From NCBI RefSeq assembly GCF_018687095.1, contig NZ_CP061286.1, forward strand, positions 806,001 to 870,000: DNA of 64,000 nt. Reading direction: 5' to 3'. The DNA is from Polynucleobacter sp. MWH-UH25E. Lineage in GTDB: Bacteria > Pseudomonadota > Gammaproteobacteria > Burkholderiales > Burkholderiaceae. Of this stretch, positions 7,587-16,803 are shown piece after piece. The position numbers and the translations under genes are program-made. Below the pieces are notes generated by a model that worked only from the letters and a program-made list of their open reading frames with translations, was not told where the DNA came from and did not search any database. Within the stretch, counting starts at the first letter, position 1; the number at the start of each line of letters is the position of its first letter.

Positions 7587-9239
7587 ATGGCAGCAAAAGA
7601 CGTTGTATTTGGAGATAACGCTCGCACCAAGATGGTCGAGGGCGTCAATATTCTTGCGAACGCAGTAAAAACAACTCTCGGACCAAAAGGTCGTAACGTT
7701 GTTATCGAGCGTTCATTTGGTGGGCCAACTGTTACTAAAGACGGTGTGTCTGTAGCAAAAGAAATCGAACTCAAAGATAAGTTGCAAAACATGGGCGCAC
7801 AGATGGTTAAGGAAGTTGCTTCCAAGACTGCTGATATCGCTGGTGACGGTACAACTACCGCTACTGTTTTGGCGCAATCCATTGTTCGGGAAGGTATGAA
7901 GTATGTTGTGTCTGGTCACAACCCAATGGACCTCAAGCGCGGTATCGATAAGGCAGTAACTGCTGCAATCGGCGAACTCGCCAAGATCAGCAAGCCTTGT
8001 ACTACTACTAAGGAAATCGCCCAAGTAGGTTCTATTTCTGCTAACAGCGATCACAGTATTGGTCAGCGCATTGCGGAAGCGATGGAAAAAGTTGGTAAAG
8101 AAGGTGTGATTACTGTTGAAGACGGTAAGTCTTTGGATGATGAATTGGAAGTAGTAGAAGGTATGCAGTTTGATCGTGGCTACCTCTCTCCATATTTCAT
8201 TAACCAGCCTGAAAAACAAGTTGCTGTATTGGACAACCCATACGTACTCTTGTTTGATAAGAAGATCGCTAACATCCGTGATTTGCTCCCAGTTCTTGAG
8301 CAGGTTGCCAAGTCTGGTCGTCCATTACTAATCATTGCTGAAGATGTTGAAGGCGAAGCCTTGGCAACTTTGGTTGTGAACAATATCCGCGGCATTATCA
8401 AAACTTGTGCTGTTAAGGCTCCAGGCTTTGGTGATCGTCGTAAGGCAATGCTCGAAGACATCGCAATCTTGACTGGCGGTACTGTAATTGCTGAAGAGAT
8501 CGGCCTCACACTCGAGAAAACTACTCTTGAGCACTTAGGTCAAGCTAAGCGTATCGAAGTTGGCAAAGAAAATACCATCATCATTGATGGCGCTGGTGAT
8601 GCTAAGGCAATCGAAGCACGCGTAAAGAATATTCGTGTGCAGATTGAAGAGGCTACCAGTGACTACGACAAAGAAAAATTGCAAGAGCGTGTTGCCAAGT
8701 TGGCGGGCGGTGTTGCGGTGATTCGTGTTGGTGCTGCTACTGAAGTTGAAATGAAAGAGAAGAAAGCTCGTGTTGATGATGCATTGCATGCAACTCGCGC
8801 AGCTGTGGAAGAAGGTATTGTTCCTGGCGGTGGTGTCGCATTGATTCGTGCAATGCAGGGTATCAAGGGCTTGAAAGGCGATAACGCTGATCAAGACGCT
8901 GGTATCAGCATCGTATTACGCGCTATGCAAGAGCCGCTCCGTACTATCGTGAGCAACGCTGGTGAAGATGCTGGCGTGGTTGTTAATGCCGTGCAAGAGA
9001 GCAAAGGCAATAACGGTTATAACGCAGCTTCTGGTGAATACGGTGATCTCGTAGCTCAGGGTGTTATTGACCCAACTAAGGTTACAAAAACTGCATTGGT
9101 GAACGCTGCATCTGTTGCTGGCTTGTTATTGACAACCGATTGCGCAATCTCTGAAGCGCCAAAAGAAGAATCTGCTGGCGGTGGTATGCCTGATATGGGT
9201 GGTATGGGCGGCATGGGTGGTATGGGCGGCATGATGTAA
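7587..9239 (+). CDS. groEL: Chaperonin GroEL
   Basis: A 550-residue group I chaperonin forming double seven-subunit rings that fold proteins with ATP. Typical features: KDVVFGDNARTKMV at the N terminus, the ATP-binding GDGTTTATVLA near residues 86-96, the apical substrate-binding domain in the middle, the signature AAVEEGIVPGGGVAL near 405-419, and a flexible C-terminal tail of repeated GGM units ending MM. The ribosome-binding site is AGAGGA. The operon ends in a strong hairpin terminator. Confidence 0.98.
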   Translation: MAAKDVVFGDNARTKMVEGVNILANAVKTTLGPKGRNVVIERSFGGPTVTKDGVSVAKEIELKDKLQNMGAQMVKEVASKTADIAGDGTTTATVLAQSIVREGMKYVVSGHNPMDLKRGIDKAVTAAIGELAKISKPCTTTKEIAQVGSISANSDHSIGQRIAEAMEKVGKEGVITVEDGKSLDDELEVVEGMQFDRGYLSPYFINQPEKQVAVLDNPYVLLFDKKIANIRDLLPVLEQVAKSGRPLLIIAEDVEGEALATLVVNNIRGIIKTCAVKAPGFGDRRKAMLEDIAILTGGTVIAEEIGLTLEKTTLEHLGQAKRIEVGKENTIIIDGAGDAKAIEARVKNIRVQIEEATSDYDKEKLQERVAKLAGGVAVIRVGAATEVEMKEKKARVDDALHATRAAVEEGIVPGGGVALIRAMQGIKGLKGDNADQDAGISIVLRAMQEPLRTIVSNAGEDAGVVVNAVQESKGNNGYNAASGEYGDLVAQGVIDPTKVTKTALVNAASVAGLLLTTDCAISEAPKEESAGGGMPDMGGMGGMGGMGGMM

Positions 9240-9285
9240 TTGCCTTACCATTCTGCAACTTATCCGCAGAAGTAAAGAAGCACAG

Positions 9286-9316
9286 ACGCCTGGTTCATCG
9301 CCAGGCGTTTTTTTTA
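9286..9316 (+). terminator. Rho-independent terminator of groESL
   Basis: ACGCCTGG (9286-9293) and CCAGGCGT (9301-9308) form an 8-bp GC-rich stem with a 7-base loop, followed immediately by a run of eight T. Confidence 0.93.
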
Positions 9317-9466
9317 TTTCTTTTTGATTACGCACTAACTAAATACCCGTATGATTCGAAAAGAAGCATGTTGCACCGTAGTGGATCATTTAGCTTTAAA
9401 TATCCGTGGTTGATCTTTTAATAATAAGTAAATCACAAGTTGATTTATATAAATAGGAGATAAGCA

Positions 9467-10708
9467 ATGAGCGAAGGCACAAGCATCTTAAAGTCGAAGT
9501 GGGTTCAGCTTGCTTTAGGCGTGGTTTGTATGATGTCGATTTCAAGTCCACAGTATGTCTGGGCTTTATTCACAAAACCCATCATGGGTCAGTTGGGCGT
9601 AACGCTCACTGAGCTTCAAGTTACATTTTCTATCTTGATTGTTTTGCAAACTTTCTTCTCTCCATTCCAGGGGTATTTGGTAGATAAGTTTGGACCTCGT
9701 TTGTTGTTGTCTATCGGTACGATATTGACGGGATTGAGTTGGGTGCTATCCGCAAACTTAACTACCGTTTCTAATCTATACATTACTTATGGTGTACTAG
9801 GCGGTCTTGGCACAGGCATTGTCTACATCGGTGTAGTTGGTTTGATGGTGCGTTGGTTCCCGAATAATCGTGGCTTTGCTGTGGGCATGGTTGCAGCTGG
9901 TTATGGAATCGGTGCATTGTTAACTACATTCCCAATCTCCACCAGCCTTGCTGAATCAGGTTTGCAGGGCACTCTAACCTTCTTTGGTTATTTGATTGGG
10001 GTTGTGGGATTGCTGGCTGCACAAGGAATTCGTGTACCACACGCTAGCCATGTTCAAGCCGCAGACCAAATTGCAGCGACATCAGGCGTAGCTCCTAAAA
10101 CAATGTTAAAGACCCCTATTTTCTGGCTCATGTTCTTAATGATGTCGATGATGTCGACATCAGGTCTGATGGTGATTTCACAAATGGGTGCGTTCGCAAA
10201 AGATTTTGGCATTACTTCTGCGACCGTATTTGGTATGGCCGCACTACCATTGGCTCTCACCATTGACCGTGTCACTAACGGCTTAACTAGACCATTTTTT
10301 GGTTGGGTATCTGATAAATTGGGTCGTGAGTACACAATGACGATCGCATTTGGTCTTGAAGCCATCGCAATGTTTTTATGGGTGATGACTCGTTCTGATC
10401 CAGTTATGTTTGTGCTCTTGTCTGGCATTGTTTTCTTTGGTTGGGGTGAGATCTTCTCCTTGTTCCCATCAACCTTGACAGATACCTTCGGACAAAAGCA
10501 TGCCACTACAAACTATGGCTTTTTGTATATGGCGCAGGGTGTTGGCTCTATTATTGGCGGCCCAATTGCCGCTTATATTCATGGTGTAGCAGATAGTTGG
10601 ATCCCAGTATTTGCCATCATGATTGCCCTGGATGCAACCGCGGCAATTCTGGCGTTCTTTGTACTACGTCCTATGCGTGCCAAATATATGCAGGCACGTG
10701 CTGCTTGA
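9467..10708 (+). CDS. MFS transporter, oxalate/formate antiporter (OFA) family
   Basis: A 413-residue inner-membrane carrier with about 12 hydrophobic helices. It resembles OxlT and other OFA-family monocarboxylate/dicarboxylate carriers: the N-terminal SSPQYVWALFTKP region, the loop-2 signature GYLVDKFGPR, GLGTGIVYIG, RWFPNNRGFAVGMVAAGYGIGA, and the second-half copy GWVSDKLGRE. The substrate is not determined by sequence; oxalate, formate or another small carboxylate is possible. It stands alone after a 227-bp gap from groEL, with an AGGAGA ribosome-binding site, and ends in a terminator shared with the convergent tctC-like gene. Confidence 0.88.
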   Translation: MSEGTSILKSKWVQLALGVVCMMSISSPQYVWALFTKPIMGQLGVTLTELQVTFSILIVLQTFFSPFQGYLVDKFGPRLLLSIGTILTGLSWVLSANLTTVSNLYITYGVLGGLGTGIVYIGVVGLMVRWFPNNRGFAVGMVAAGYGIGALLTTFPISTSLAESGLQGTLTFFGYLIGVVGLLAAQGIRVPHASHVQAADQIAATSGVAPKTMLKTPIFWLMFLMMSMMSTSGLMVISQMGAFAKDFGITSATVFGMAALPLALTIDRVTNGLTRPFFGWVSDKLGREYTMTIAFGLEAIAMFLWVMTRSDPVMFVLLSGIVFFGWGEIFSLFPSTLTDTFGQKHATTNYGFLYMAQGVGSIIGGPIAAYIHGVADSWIPVFAIMIALDATAAILAFFVLRPMRAKYMQARAA

Positions 10709-10732
10709 TTATTCAAGCAAAAAGTTTGGAAT

Positions 10733-10761
10733 AAAAAGGCTAGCATTTGCTAGCCTTTTTA
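10733..10761. terminator. Bidirectional terminator between the OFA transporter and the tctC-like gene
   Basis: AAAAAGGCTAGC (10733-10744) and GCTAGCCTTTTT (10749-10760) are perfect inverted arms of 12 bases with a 4-base loop. An A-run on one side and a T-run on the other allow it to end transcription in both directions between convergent genes. Confidence 0.93.
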
Positions 10762-10780
10762 TTTGTAAATTACAAAAGAT

Positions 10781-11754
10781 TTAATCTGGTTGAATCCCAC
10801 CATCTTTGATAACTTTTTTCATCTTTATCAATCCTTGCGAGATCATTTCTTTTAAATGCTCCGGCCCCAGCGGAACAAATTCAAAGCCTTGCTGAATTAA
10901 TTGTTCACGTAGTTTGGGGTCTTTCAAGGCACTTACCAATGCGTCATTGAGTTTCTCAATAATGGCTGGTGATGTTCCCTTTGGTGCAAGCAATGCCCCC
11001 CAAGTTGAGAACTCATAACCTTTAATACTCTCGTTAATCGTTGGCACATTTGGTAACAATGGGGATCGAGTTTTACTTGCTACGCCAAGTACTTTCAGTT
11101 TGCCTGCGCGAATATGTGGCAGCACTACGGATAAGGCGCTAATCATTACGGGCACTTGGCCAGCCATGACATCAGTTACTGCCGCTGCTGCTCCGCGATA
11201 TGGGATGTGCACAATTGGAGCACCAGTGTATTGACGGAAAATCTCCATGCCAATGTGTTGCGGCGATCCGTTGCCACCAGAGGCGTAATCAATCTTGCCC
11301 GGTTTTTCCTTTGCGATACGCACGAGATCTGCCGCAGTGTTGCCTGGAAATGAAGGGTTAGCAACCAAGACAAATGTAATTGCCGCTACTTCAGAAATAG
11401 GTGCGAAGCTTTGAATGGGGTCGTAGTCAATTTTTTATATAGATTAGGCAACATTGTCAGAATGCTGTCATTAAAAGCTCCCAAAACATAACCATCAGCT
11501 GGGCTCTGAGCTACCTTCGCGGTGCCAATAAGTCCCGCGCCACCAGGAATATTTTCAATTGTGATGGCTTGTCCAAGACTTTCACCCATCTTCTGGGCAA
11601 TTGGACGCATCAAGATATCAACACCGCTGCCTGCTTGGAGTGGCATGATGGTCTGAATAGTCCGGCTAGGGTAGTTAGCTTGTGCCTTTGCTACTCCGCA
11701 AAAAAGCAATTCAATAAAAGTGGCACTTACCAATATAAAAGTCTTTATTTTCAT
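10781..11754 (-). pseudogene. Tripartite tricarboxylate transporter (TctC/Bug) substrate-binding protein, frameshifted
   Basis: Two adjoining frames encode one Bug-family periplasmic binding protein. The first part (from 11754) has a signal peptide and ANYPSRTIQTIMPLQAGSGVDILMRPIA, then runs out of frame after LPNLYKK to a stop near 11386. The second part continues in the next frame as DYDPIQSFAPISEVAAITFVLV and ends at 10781. Adding one base to the run of six T at 11431-11436 (plus strand) restores NLYKKIDYDPIQSFAPIS and a normal 324-residue protein. Everything else is intact, so it is either a very recent mutation or a homopolymer sequencing error. No TctA/TctB membrane genes are nearby, as is common for orphan Bug proteins. 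Confidence 0.88.
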
Positions 11755-11823
11755 TTTGTCTCAATCTGTTTTTTTTATTTTCATTCCGTTGATACAGAAT
11801 GTTTTTTCATATCTTAGCGCAAT

Positions 11824-11846
11824 AAAAAACCGCCCGTAGGCGGTTT
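11824..11846 (-). terminator. Terminator downstream of pntB
   Basis: Read on the minus strand, AAACCGCC and GGCGGTTT form an 8-bp stem with a 4-base loop (plus-strand arms 11827-11834 and 11839-11846) followed by a run of T. It lies 22 bp after the pntB stop. Confidence 0.9.
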
Positions 11847-11867
11847 CTATAAAAGGCTGGTTGGCTA

Positions 11868-13235
11868 TTACTCAACTGCCTTGACCATATCCTCAACCAC
11901 TTTCTTCGCATCGCCGAAGACCATCATGGTTTTATCCATGTAGAAGAGTTCATTATCTAGGCCGGCGTAACCTGCTGCCATTGAGCGCTTATTCACAATG
12001 ATAGTTTTGGCTTTAAATGCTTCCAAAATTGGCATGCCAAAGATTGGGCTGCCTGGGGTGCGGGCTGCAGGATTAACCACATCGTTGGCACCGAGAACTA
12101 AAACCACATCCGCTTGGCCGAAATCACTGTTGATATCTTCCATTTCGAATACTTGATCGTATGGCACTTCTGCTTCAGCCAATAGCACGTTCATGTGACC
12201 AGGCATGCGACCAGCCACAGGGTGAATCGCATATTTAACAGTTACACCATGGTGAGTCAGTTTTTCTGTTAACTCTTTCAAGGCATGCTGAGCACGAGCA
12301 ACAGCGAGACCATAACCAGGAACAATAATCACAGTGTCGGCATTTTCCATGAGGAATGCAGCATCTTCAGGTGAGCCTGTCTTGTAATTTTTTGGACCGC
12401 CATCATCAGCACCGCCAGCCGCTGCTTCGGCACCAAAGCCGCCAAGCAATACGGCGAGGATCGAGCGGTTCATTGCCTTACACATAATGTAAGAAAGAAT
12501 CGCGCCTGAAGAGCCTACACATGCGCCAGCAATAATCAGCACTGGGTTATTCAGGGTGAAGCCGATACCAGCGGCTGCCCAACCAGAATAGCTGTTCAGC
12601 ATGGATACCACCACAGGCATATCTGCACCACCAATTGGAATGATCAAGGTGATGCCGAGTACCAAGGCAATGGCACACATTGCCATAAAAGCCGCATGAC
12701 TATCTGCCATGTAGTAAGCAATACCAGCGCTAACCATGGAGATAGCAAGAATCAAATTGAGTAAATGTTGGCCAGTAAAGCTAACTGGTTTACCACTTAC
12801 TTTTCCTGAGAGTTTGCCAAATGCAATGACGGAAGCGGTGAAAGTAATCGCTCCAATAAAGGCACCAATAAATAGCTCAATCTTTTGTGCGCCAGTATGG
12901 TCATGCGCGGTATTAAATACTGCAGCGATCGCAATTAATACTGCTGATAAACCTACAAATGAGTGCATCAATGCCACTAGCTCTGGCATCTTCGTCATCT
13001 GCACGCGTTTTGCCGCAAGGGTACCAATAATGGCGCCACCCACAACAGCCGCAGCAATGAGTGAGACAGCAGGCTTGAAGTCAGGAATAAAGAAGGTGGT
13101 AATTACCGCTAACAACATACCAATCATGCCAAAGGTATTGCCTTGGCGTGAAGTGGTTGGTGAAGACAAACCGCGCAATGCGAGGATGAACAACACCGAT
13201 GAAATGAGATAAGAAATAGCAGTTATGTTTGACAT
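11868..13235 (-). CDS. pntB: NAD(P) transhydrogenase, subunit beta
   Basis: This 455-residue protein combines a membrane domain of about eight helices (domain II part) in the first 270 residues with the NADP(H)-binding domain III at the C terminus, recognisable by VIIVPGYGLAVARAQH, HPVAGRMPGHMNVLLAEA and DVVLVLGANDVVNPAA. With the two alpha subunits it uses the proton gradient to make NADPH from NADH. Last gene of the pnt operon, 41 bp after the small alpha subunit, with a terminator just downstream. Confidence 0.97.
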   Translation of the reverse strand: MSNITAISYLISSVLFILALRGLSSPTTSRQGNTFGMIGMLLAVITTFFIPDFKPAVSLIAAAVVGGAIIGTLAAKRVQMTKMPELVALMHSFVGLSAVLIAIAAVFNTAHDHTGAQKIELFIGAFIGAITFTASVIAFGKLSGKVSGKPVSFTGQHLLNLILAISMVSAGIAYYMADSHAAFMAMCAIALVLGITLIIPIGGADMPVVVSMLNSYSGWAAAGIGFTLNNPVLIIAGACVGSSGAILSYIMCKAMNRSILAVLLGGFGAEAAAGGADDGGPKNYKTGSPEDAAFLMENADTVIIVPGYGLAVARAQHALKELTEKLTHHGVTVKYAIHPVAGRMPGHMNVLLAEAEVPYDQVFEMEDINSDFGQADVVLVLGANDVVNPAARTPGSPIFGMPILEAFKAKTIIVNKRSMAAGYAGLDNELFYMDKTMMVFGDAKKVVEDMVKAVE

Positions 13236-13276
13236 TGTTTTGGTCTCTTGTGTTCTCTATCGAGGTCTTGTTCTAT

Positions 13277-13627
13277 TTATTTAGCTGCATCAGCCGAATT
13301 TGCTGCATTTGTTTTGGGTGCTTTTTTCTTGAACATTTCAAGCATGCGACGAGTCACCATGAAGCCACCAAAAATATTAATTGACGCTAGAAATACAGCA
13401 ATCGCACCAATAACGCTGGTGAGGGTAATTTCATCGCCACCAATTACTTCGGTTTGCAAGAGTGCGCCAACAATGATGATTCCAGAAATAGCGTTGGTAA
13501 CCGCCATTAATGGAGTGTGCAGCGCAGGAGTAACGTTCCAAACAACGTGGTAGCCCACAAAAATAGCCAAAACAAATACGGTGATGTTTTGGACTGTGAG
13601 GATGCTTTGAAAAGCAGCGAGATCCAT
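13277..13627 (-). CDS. pntAB: NAD(P) transhydrogenase, subunit alpha part 2 (membrane)
   Basis: A small membrane protein of 116 residues with three to four hydrophobic helices (NITVFVLAIFVGYHVVWNV, LMAVTNAISGIIIVGAL, and a segment around VIGAIAVFLASINIFGGF). It corresponds to the C-terminal membrane part of E. coli PntA, here encoded separately. It ends in a Lys/Ala-rich tail. The gene lies 21 bp after subunit alpha part 1 and 41 bp before pntB. Confidence 0.95.
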   Translation of the reverse strand: MDLAAFQSILTVQNITVFVLAIFVGYHVVWNVTPALHTPLMAVTNAISGIIIVGALLQTEVIGGDEITLTSVIGAIAVFLASINIFGGFMVTRRMLEMFKKKAPKTNAANSADAAK

Positions 13628-13648
13628 GATATTTCCTTCGTATGAATA

Positions 13649-14782
13649 TTATGAGTTTTTGCGGATGGCTTGACCATCACGACACATCAAGCAGGCGGTC
13701 ACGATATCGTCATCGCTTGGGATCACTAACTTTGCTTCTTTATCGACAATCAACTTCATGAAGTCGAGTAAGTTGCGTGCATAAAGTGCAGAAGCATCCG
13801 CAGCTACCATGCTGGCTAAATTGGTATAGCCCACGATCTTTACGCCATTAGCGTTCACTACTTTGTCAGCTTGAGTTAATGGACAGTTGCCTGAGCCGTT
13901 ATCGCCTTTGCCAGCGGCCAAGTCGATCACTACAGAACCAGGTTTCATATTGGCAACAGTGTCGCTATGTAAAAGAACTGGTGGCTTACGACCTGGAATT
14001 AATGCGGTCGTGATGACGATGTCTGCTTGTTGAGCGCGCTCAGCAACCAAGGCTGCTTGACGCTTCATCCAGGCTTCTGGCATTGGGCGGGCATAGCCGC
14101 CTACACCTTGAGCAATCTCACGTTCTTCATCGGTTTCATAAGGCACATCAACAAACTTAGCACCCAAAGATTCAATTTGCTCTTTGGCAGCAGGACGTAC
14201 ATCAGATGCTTCAATCACCGCGCCAAGACGCTTCGCTGTTGCAATCGCTTGCAAGCCTGCAACACCAGCACCAAGAATCAGGACGCGCGCTGCCTTAACA
14301 GTACCAGCTGCAGTCATCAACATTGGCATAAAGCGTTGGTATTCGTTGGCGGCAACCATTACTGCTTTGTATCCAGCGATGTTTGCTTGGGAAGATAGAA
14401 CGTCCATGCTTTGTGCACGTGTAGTACGTGGCGCGGCTTCTAATGAGAAGCTAGTAATTCCTTGCGCGGCCATCGCGGCAATATTGTCACTATCAAATGG
14501 ATCGAGCATACCAATGAGTACGCTGCCAGCTTTAATCTGTTTGAGTTCCGCAGATTCGGGAGCGCGTACCTTAAGAACAATCTCAGCACCAAAGGCATCT
14601 GCTGCAGATCCAATAGATGCGCCAACAGCTTCATAGGCGGAATCTGGCTGGCTGGCTTGAACGCCGGCATCCTTTTGGATGACAACGGTATGTCCTTGGC
14701 CAATGAGTTTTTTAACGGTTTCTGGTGTAGCGGCAACTCGCGTTTCCCCAGCTCTAGTTTCCAGCGGCACTCCTATGCGCAT
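13649..14782 (-). CDS. pntAA: NAD(P) transhydrogenase, subunit alpha part 1 (NAD-binding)
   Basis: A 377-residue soluble subunit with the alanine dehydrogenase/transhydrogenase fold. It begins MRIGVPLETRAGETRVAATP and carries the NAD-binding Rossmann motif LILGAGVAGLQAIATAKRLGAVIEASDVRP in the middle. It delivers hydride from NADH to the NADPH site of PntB. It is about 380 residues rather than about 510 because the membrane segment is encoded by the next gene. A GGAG ribosome-binding site lies seven bases before the ATG. First gene of the operon. Confidence 0.96.
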   Translation of the reverse strand: MRIGVPLETRAGETRVAATPETVKKLIGQGHTVVIQKDAGVQASQPDSAYEAVGASIGSAADAFGAEIVLKVRAPESAELKQIKAGSVLIGMLDPFDSDNIAAMAAQGITSFSLEAAPRTTRAQSMDVLSSQANIAGYKAVMVAANEYQRFMPMLMTAAGTVKAARVLILGAGVAGLQAIATAKRLGAVIEASDVRPAAKEQIESLGAKFVDVPYETDEEREIAQGVGGYARPMPEAWMKRQAALVAERAQQADIVITTALIPGRKPPVLLHSDTVANMKPGSVVIDLAAGKGDNGSGNCPLTQADKVVNANGVKIVGYTNLASMVAADASALYARNLLDFMKLIVDKEAKLVIPSDDDIVTACLMCRDGQAIRKNS

Positions 14783-14891
14783 GGCATGTCTCCAAAAGCG
14801 AAATTTTTAAAAAATCTATTTTAGTTAAATGGGTCAAAAATTACCCATCAACTTACCCCTACAAGCACCTACAGCCCTTTTGCCTAAATTT

Positions 14892-14920
14892 CTGTCAATG
14901 TAGGCTAAGACTTCTACAAT
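14892..14920 (+). promoter_or_regulatory. Candidate sigma70 promoter of mnmA
   Basis: CTGTCA (14892-14897), 17 bp, TACAAT (14915-14920) is a moderate match to a housekeeping promoter in the 176-bp gap between the divergent pntAA and mnmA genes, leaving a leader of about 30 bases. Confidence 0.4.
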
Positions 14921-14958
14921 ATGGCCTGTCAGCTTATATTGAATTCTCGCATTTTTTG

Positions 14959-16071
14959 ATGATCCAGCTCAATTCCTCAGCAATCCCGCCTACAAACCCC
15001 AAGAAAGTCGTTATTGGCATGTCTGGAGGGGTGGATTCGTCAGTTGCTGCCTGGATGCTCAAAGAGCAGGGTTATGAAGTTGTAGGCCTTTTCATGAAAA
15101 ATTGGGAGGATGACGATAGCGATGAATATTGCTCCGCCCGCCAGGATTGGCTAGACGTCGTCTCGGTTGCGGATTTGATCGGAATTGATGTTGAGGCAGT
15201 CAATTTTGCTGCCGAATATCGTGAGCGAGTATTTGCCGATTTTTTACGTGAATATGCCGCTGGACGCACCCCCAATCCAGATGTTTTGTGCAATGCCGAA
15301 ATTAAGTTCAAGGCATTTTTGGATCATGCAATGAGTCTGGGTGCCGATGCTATTGCTACTGGCCACTACGCTAGGGTGCGACATGAAGGTGGCAAAGTTC
15401 AGTTATTGAAGGCTTTAGATGCCACTAAAGATCAAAGTTATTTTTTACACCGTTTGACACAACAGCAATTGGCAAATGTTTTATTTCCTTTAGGTGAGAT
15501 TCCTAAAACAGAAGTACGAACGATTGCAGAAAAAATTGGCTTGCATAATGCCAAGAAAAAAGATTCCACTGGCATTTGCTTTATCGGTGAGAGACCCTTC
15601 AGAGAATTTCTCAATCGCTATTTGCCGCGTATACCTGGACCAATCAAAACTCCTGAAGGGAAAGTTGTTGGTGAGCATATGGGCCTAGCATTTTTCACTT
15701 TGGGGCAACGCAAGGGAATCGGCTTGGGTGGCAGCCAGGATGGCAATGGTGATGCGTGGTACGTTGCCCGCAAGGATGTGGCAAACAACACTTTGTATGT
15801 GGTGCAGGGCCACGAACACCCATGGCTATTGGCCAAGCGGCTTGAGGCGATGGACGCTAGTTGGATTTCTGGAGCTGCACCCGCGCCTGGTTCCTACTCG
15901 GCTAAAACGCGATATCGACAGGCTGATTCTGCTTGTGTGCTGAATGCAGGCAATTCATCAGAAGACTTCAGTTTAGATTTTCCTGAGCCTCAATGGGCAG
16001 TAACTCCAGGGCAATCAGCTGTTTTGTATGACGGCGATATTTGTTTGGGTGGCGGAATTATTTCCGCCTAA
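14959..16071 (+). CDS. mnmA: tRNA-specific 2-thiouridylase MnmA
   Basis: MnmA adds sulfur to U34 of tRNAs for Glu, Gln and Lys, activating the uridine with ATP. The protein is about 370 residues. It shows the PP-loop GMSGGVDSSVAAW near residue 20, the first catalytic cysteine in NPDVLCNAEIKF and the second in STGICFIGERPF, both intact, followed by the C-terminal beta-barrel domain. I chose the ATG at 14959; a TTG immediately before it is also in frame. It is convergent with the GST gene. Confidence 0.96.
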   Translation: MIQLNSSAIPPTNPKKVVIGMSGGVDSSVAAWMLKEQGYEVVGLFMKNWEDDDSDEYCSARQDWLDVVSVADLIGIDVEAVNFAAEYRERVFADFLREYAAGRTPNPDVLCNAEIKFKAFLDHAMSLGADAIATGHYARVRHEGGKVQLLKALDATKDQSYFLHRLTQQQLANVLFPLGEIPKTEVRTIAEKIGLHNAKKKDSTGICFIGERPFREFLNRYLPRIPGPIKTPEGKVVGEHMGLAFFTLGQRKGIGLGGSQDGNGDAWYVARKDVANNTLYVVQGHEHPWLLAKRLEAMDASWISGAAPAPGSYSAKTRYRQADSACVLNAGNSSEDFSLDFPEPQWAVTPGQSAVLYDGDICLGGGIISA

Positions 16072-16099
16072 ACCAAACAATATTCTCAACATTCCAAAA

Positions 16100-16714
16100 T
16101 TAACTTGTTGGTGGTTCAGTTTCTTTAAATGAAGGACGCTGTAATAATTTTTGATACAAGCGATCTAAGTTTGGGTACTGGCTTTGCCATTGAATTTCTG
16201 GAAAGCGAAACGCTAAGTAACCAAGGGCGCAACCCACCGCAATATCGGCTAGTGTGATTTGATTTCCAAAGCACCAAGCATTTTCACCAAGTTGTTCTGA
16301 CATTTGACGAAGTGCTGCATGTACTTTTCCAATTTGACGATCAATCCAAGCTTGGCTTTGCTCATTTGCTGGGCGCCAGGTTTTTTCAAGGCGGGCCAAA
16401 ATGCTGGCATCCACCAAGCCATCGGCTAATGCTTCCCAAGTCTTAACGGTAGCGCGCTCACGATGATCAGTTGGAATCAGTTTGCTCACAGGGCTCAAAG
16501 CATCTGCATACTCGGCAATTACCCGAGAATCCTGGATGGCTTCCCCGTCATCTAAAACAAGGCATGGAACCTTACCCAAAGGGTTGTAGGTGGTGATATT
16601 GGTGTCTGCGGCCCAAACGCTGTTAGTTTCAAGGTCAATATCGACCTTTTTCTCCAGGAATACGATCCTGACTTTACGAACATAGGGGCTAGTAGGGGAG
16701 TAAATGAGTTTCAT
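16100..16714 (-). CDS. Glutathione S-transferase family protein
   Basis: The 204-residue protein has an N-terminal thioredoxin-like domain beginning MKLIYSPTSPYVRKVRIV, with Ser near the usual catalytic position, the cis-proline/ESR-type glutathione site as KVPCLVLDDGEAIQDSRVI, and a C-terminal all-helical domain with ITLADIAVGCALGYLAF. Family members conjugate or reduce with glutathione; the substrate is unknown. The start is uncertain: ATGs at 16732 and 16765 are in frame upstream, and the one at 16732 has an AAGG a few bases before it. I prefer 16714 because the family fold starts there. Confidence 0.88.
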   Translation of the reverse strand: MKLIYSPTSPYVRKVRIVFLEKKVDIDLETNSVWAADTNITTYNPLGKVPCLVLDDGEAIQDSRVIAEYADALSPVSKLIPTDHRERATVKTWEALADGLVDASILARLEKTWRPANEQSQAWIDRQIGKVHAALRQMSEQLGENAWCFGNQITLADIAVGCALGYLAFRFPEIQWQSQYPNLDRLYQKLLQRPSFKETEPPTS

Positions 16715-16803
16715 AGGGCTCAGTATAGTCATCTCAACCTTAGATTGCTCGATGGCGGAACGCATTAAAATTAGGTTTTATTGACATATTCCCAGCAAAG
16801 GCA

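Noticed and set aside
7713..8894. Long open frames on the strand opposite groEL
   Set aside because: They are antisense shadows of a highly conserved, codon-biased gene; no ribosome-binding sites or recognisable domains.
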